DNA of 6,409 nt from positions 1-6,409 of the forward strand of contig DASVXQ010000613.1 in NCBI GenBank assembly GCA_036392615.1, read 5' to 3'. Shown here in pieces: positions 4,778 through 6,409 of the stretch. The notes under the pieces are model-generated. The model was given only the letters and a program-made list of their open reading frames with translations. It had not been told where the DNA came from and did no database searches. The translations under genes were made by a program, and so were the position numbers. Position 1 is the first letter of the stretch. The number at the start of each line of letters is the position of its first letter. The stretch is from DASVXQ01 sp036392615. GTDB taxonomy: Bacteria; Actinomycetota; CALGFH01.

Positions 4778-4784
4778 CTCCTTC
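4778..4784 (-). promoter_or_regulatory. Ribosome binding site of the SnoaL-like gene
   Basis: GAAGGAG on the minus strand, seven bases before the ATG at 4770. Confidence 0.75.
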
Positions 4785-4798
4785 ACCATGCAGGGCAC

Positions 4799-4817
4799 CG
4801 GCGCCTGAACGGCGCCG
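4799..4817 (-). other. Leader hairpin of the SnoaL-like gene
   Basis: CGGCGCC (4799-4805) and GGCGCCG (4811-4817) form a perfect 7-bp stem with a 5-nt loop in the untranslated leader between the promoter and the ribosome binding site. It may affect mRNA stability or translation. It is too short to claim a riboswitch. Confidence 0.4.
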
Positions 4818-4831
4818 CTTCCGGAGGCGTG

Positions 4832-4837
4832 TAGAAT
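4832..4837 (+). promoter_or_regulatory. Possible -10 box of the tetR gene
   Basis: TAGAAT reads on the plus strand directly before the first palindrome (4838-4853), so the regulator would cover its own start site. No good -35 box is found at the right distance, so the call is weak. Confidence 0.25.
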
Positions 4838-4853
4838 CGGAGTCGCGACTCCG
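4838..4853. promoter_or_regulatory. TetR operator O1
   Basis: CGGAGTCGCGACTCCG is a perfect 16-bp palindrome. It starts 5 bp downstream of the -10 box of the SnoaL-gene promoter and so covers the transcription start. It shares the outer half-sites CGGAGT and ACTCCG with O2, and the two centres are 26 bp apart. Confidence 0.85.
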
Positions 4854-4857
4854 GCTC

Positions 4858-4887
4858 AATATACGGAGTCAGTACTCCGATTGTCAA
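4858..4887 (-). promoter_or_regulatory. Promoter of the SnoaL-like gene
   Basis: On the minus strand a consensus -35 TTGACA (4882-4887) and -10 TATATT (4858-4863) are separated by 18 bp. The spacer contains all of operator O2, so a bound repressor would block polymerase. The leader to the ATG is about 80 nt. Confidence 0.85.
4864..4879. promoter_or_regulatory. TetR operator O2
   Basis: CGGAGTCAGTACTCCG is palindromic in its outer six bases on each side. It fits between the -35 and -10 boxes of the SnoaL-gene promoter and is a second copy of the O1 site. Confidence 0.85.
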
Positions 4888-4909
4888 CCACTGGGTGCGC
4901 CCAACGGCT

Positions 4910-5011
4910 GCTCGACGGCCGGGCATCAACCGGTGGTTGAGAGTGAGGGTTGTGGCAAACGGGGCGAAGGAGACTCGAGTGACGGAGGCGGAGGGCTCGA
5001 CGGCCGGGCAT
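4910..5011. repeat. 17-bp exact direct repeat across the tetR start
   Basis: GCTCGACGGCCGGGCAT occurs at 4910-4926 in the tetR leader and again at 4995-5011 inside its first codons, 85 bp apart. Both copies are followed shortly by ACCGG. It probably reflects a local duplication. Confidence 0.75.
4966..4972 (+). promoter_or_regulatory. Ribosome binding site of the tetR gene
   Basis: GAAGGAG lies six bases before the GTG at 4979 and decides that start over the in-frame GTG at 4895, which has no comparable site. Confidence 0.75.
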
Positions 5012-5659
5012 GGCACCGGAGCCGGCGCGACCGAGGCATGCGGCGCCGACGCAGGCGTGCCGACCGGTCGGCGCGGCGCCAGCGTTGCGGCTGGTCGGGC
5101 GCTGCGGGCGGATGCGAGGCGGAACCGGGCGCGGGTGCTGGAGGCGGCGGAGGCGGCGTTCGCCAGCAAGGGCCCGTCGGTGTCGACCGAGGAGATCGCC
5201 AGGGACGCGGGCGTGGGGATCGGCACGGTGTTCCGGCACTTCCCCACCAAGGAGGCGCTGCTGGAGGCGGTGGTGGTCGGGCGGCTGGAACGGCTGGCCG
5301 CGGAGGCCGCCTCGCTGGCGACCGCCGAGGATCCCGGCTCGGCGTTCTTCTCGTTCTTCGCCAGCGCGGTCGACCGGTCCGCCACCAAGATCGCGCTGGC
5401 GGACGCGCTCGCGGCGGCCGGGCTCGACGTGGAGCGCGCCGCCGCGGAGGTCGGCCGCGAGCTCCGCCGGACGATGGGGGTGCTGTTGGGCCGCGCCCAA
5501 GCCGTCGGAGCCGTCCGTGAGGACGCGACCGTCGCCGACGTGATCGCCCTGCTGGTCGGCGCCTCCCACGCCGCGGAACACGCCGGCTGGGACCGCGGGG
5601 TCCAGACACGCACGGTGGCGATCATGCTGGACGGGCTGCGCCCGGCCACCGGCCGCTGA
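4979..5659 (+). CDS. TetR/AcrR-family transcriptional repressor
   Basis: This is a dimeric repressor with an N-terminal helix-turn-helix and a C-terminal ligand pocket. Seen: 226 residues from the GTG at 4979. Residues 1-38 are an Ala/Gly/Thr-rich extension, longer than usual. Residues 40-95 are the TetR DNA-binding domain (RALRADARRNRARVLEAAEA, then VSTEEIARDAGVGIGTVFRHF at 68-88, followed by PTKEALL). The rest is an all-helical ligand domain. Segments such as SAFFSFFASAVDRSATK, and DVIALLVGASHAAEHAG near the end, are typical of actinobacterial TetR proteins. It is divergent from the SnoaL-like gene and the intergenic region holds two matching palindromes, so it most likely represses that gene and perhaps itself. 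The in-frame GTG at 4895 would add 28 residues and lies before the ribosome binding site, so it was rejected. Ligand unknown. Confidence 0.93.
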   Translation: MTEAEGSTAGHGTGAGATEACGADAGVPTGRRGASVAAGRALRADARRNRARVLEAAEAAFASKGPSVSTEEIARDAGVGIGTVFRHFPTKEALLEAVVVGRLERLAAEAASLATAEDPGSAFFSFFASAVDRSATKIALADALAAAGLDVERAAAEVGRELRRTMGVLLGRAQAVGAVREDATVADVIALLVGASHAAEHAGWDRGVQTRTVAIMLDGLRPATGR

Positions 5660-5680
5660 GCGCGCCAGGCGCCCAAGGCT

Positions 5681-5935
5681 CCGCCAACGGCCACCGAGGA
5701 TCAGGCAGGGCCTCCCAGGAACGCCTCCCCGCAACGGCGGCTGAGGAACGTGGACGGCCGCCCGGGAACGCCTCCCCGCCTCCCGCCAACGGCGGCTGAG
5801 GACCATGGAGGGCCGCCCGGAACGCCCTCCCGCCAACCACCGCCGCGGACCATCGGAAGGCCCCCGGGGACACCCTTCCCGGGTCAACGGCCGCCGCGGA
5901 CCGCCCATCGGAGACCCCGCCCGGGAGACCTGGCC
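5681..5935. repeat. Five-copy degenerate repeat of about 50 bp
   Basis: Units begin near 5681, 5729, 5783, 5830 and 5880, spaced 48, 54, 47 and 50 bp. Each has a CCGCCAACGG-like start, a GAGGA or GCGGA block, then a purine-rich GGAAGGC/GGGAACGCC block and a CTCCC-like end. Units two and three can form a tiny hairpin (CCGC-CAA-CGG type). The region fills the gap between the convergent tetR and deoB genes. No convincing protein is encoded on either strand. Confidence 0.7.
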
Positions 5936-5964
5936 AGAGTGCCCGGGAGCCAGGGCAAGCGGCA

Positions 5965-5984
5965 GGGCCCGGAGCATCCGGCCC
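5965..5984 (-). terminator. Candidate terminator after deoB
   Basis: GGGCCCGGA (5965-5973) pairs with TCCGGCCC (5977-5984) across a GCA loop, with one bulged base. It begins about 14 bp past the deoB stop on the minus strand. No T-run follows. Confidence 0.35.
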
Positions 5985-5998
5985 GGCCGTCCCGCGAT

Positions 5999-6409
5999 TC
6001 AGCCGGTCAGGTCCGAGGCGAACGACCTGCCGGGGCCGACGGGGTCGGCGCGGAAGAGGTCCGCGACGGTGGCGCCGAGGTCGGCGAAGGTGGTGCGGTC
6101 GGCGAGCTGGGCGCCGCTGGTGCCGCCGGGGCTGAAGGCGACCATGGGGACCAGCTCGCGGGTGTGGTCGGTGCCGGGCGCGGTGGGGTCGCAGCCATGG
6201 TCGGCGGTGAGCAGCAGCCAGTCGTGCTCGCCGAGCTGGGCGACGACCTCGGGCAGGCGGGCGTCGAGCTCCTCGAGGCAGCGCGCGTAGCCGGGGGCGT
6301 CCCGGCGGTGGCCGTAGACCATGTCGAAGTCGACCAGGTTGGTGAACACGAAGGTCGGCGCCTCGGCGCCGCGCAGGAACCGAACGGTGGCGTCGAGCGA
6401 GCTCTGGTT
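5999..6409 (-). CDS. deoB: Phosphopentomutase, C-terminal 136 residues, 5' end outside window
   Basis: The enzyme interconverts (deoxy)ribose-1-phosphate and -5-phosphate in the cytoplasm. It belongs to the alkaline-phosphatase superfamily and uses two Mn ions. Seen: the open frame runs to the window edge (NQSSLDATVRFLRG...), then FTNLVDFDMVYGHRRD, LLLTADHGCDPT and GTDHTRELVPMVAF. These match the metal-site residues of the family. Asp and His five apart in DMVYGH correspond to Asp286/His291 of the Bacillus cereus enzyme. ADHG corresponds to Asp327/His328. The His of TDHTRE corresponds to His339, and its 11-residue distance from ADH is preserved. The full family length is about 390-400 residues, so about two thirds is missing. 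It points towards the parA-phosphorylase operon but is separated from it by about 4.5 kb of unrelated genes. A normal stop (TGA at 5999-6001) shows this end is intact. Confidence 0.97.
   Translation of the reverse strand, partial: NQSSLDATVRFLRGAEAPTFVFTNLVDFDMVYGHRRDAPGYARCLEELDARLPEVVAQLGEHDWLLLTADHGCDPTAPGTDHTRELVPMVAFSPGGTSGAQLADRTTFADLGATVADLFRADPVGPGRSFASDLTG

Noticed and set aside
4771..4837. Riboswitch in the SnoaL-gene leader
   Set aside because: Only one 7-bp hairpin is present in about 80 nt, with no recognisable aptamer core.
3922..5520. 532-codon open frame on the plus strand
   Set aside because: It crosses the hairpin, runs antisense to the SnoaL-like gene and passes through both TetR operators and the tetR gene in another frame. 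The product is Gly/Arg low complexity.
4783..5977. Two long minus-strand open frames opposite tetR
   Set aside because: They are shadows of the tetR gene in GC-rich DNA, Ser/Ala- or Arg/Pro-rich, and run over the promoter and repeat regions.

Overview
The window is very GC-rich bacterial DNA with GTG starts, 4-nt stop/start overlaps and strongly G/C-biased third codon positions. Protein motifs and gene content point to a member of the Actinomycetota, or a similar high-GC soil lineage. Nothing visible fixes the genus. Nine protein genes are supported, two of them cut by the window edges. I saw no rRNA, tRNA, CRISPR array or intact insertion sequence.

Left block (1-1467, all minus strand) is a tight operon. 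A Soj-type ParA ATPase (706-1467) overlaps by 4 nt a 118-residue protein with a ribbon-helix-helix-like C-terminus (353-709). That gene overlaps by 4 nt the start of pyrimidine-nucleoside phosphorylase (1-356, C-terminal part outside the window). The right edge (5999-6409, minus) carries the C-terminal 136 residues of phosphopentomutase DeoB. The two enzymes act in sequence in deoxyribonucleoside salvage: the phosphorylase releases (deoxy)ribose-1-phosphate and DeoB converts it to the 5-phosphate. All these housekeeping genes point left, while about 4.5 kb between deoB and parA holds accessory genes and repeat-rich spacers.

The middle of that 4.5 kb has two regulator modules. The first (2569-3827, plus) is a MerR-controlled operon of three genes with 4-nt overlaps: a 111-residue protein with a Cys-Cys motif, a MerR-family regulator with three C-terminal cysteines, and a YnfA/UPF0060 four-helix membrane protein. 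Upstream is a promoter with a 20-bp spacer built around a perfect 12-bp palindrome, the usual architecture of MerR-activated metal-resistance promoters. I infer a small metal- or thiol-stress efflux operon. The second module (4264-5659) is a divergent pair: a SnoaL/NTF2-like gene on the minus strand and a TetR-family repressor on the plus strand. Two near-identical 16-bp palindromes lie on the SnoaL-gene promoter, one filling the -35/-10 spacer and the other just downstream of the -10.

The spacers are unusual. The 1.2-kb gap at 1468-2647 contains an AT-rich parA leader, short GC tandem repeats, an AT-rich patch with three ATGCA motifs exactly 10 bp apart, and a possible decayed reading-frame end. 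The convergent gap at 3828-4263 has a four-copy degenerate repeat and a perfect 16-bp-stem hairpin. The convergent gap at 5660-5998 has a five-copy degenerate repeat of about 50 bp. The MerR-CC-YnfA operon is the best candidate for an undescribed system.
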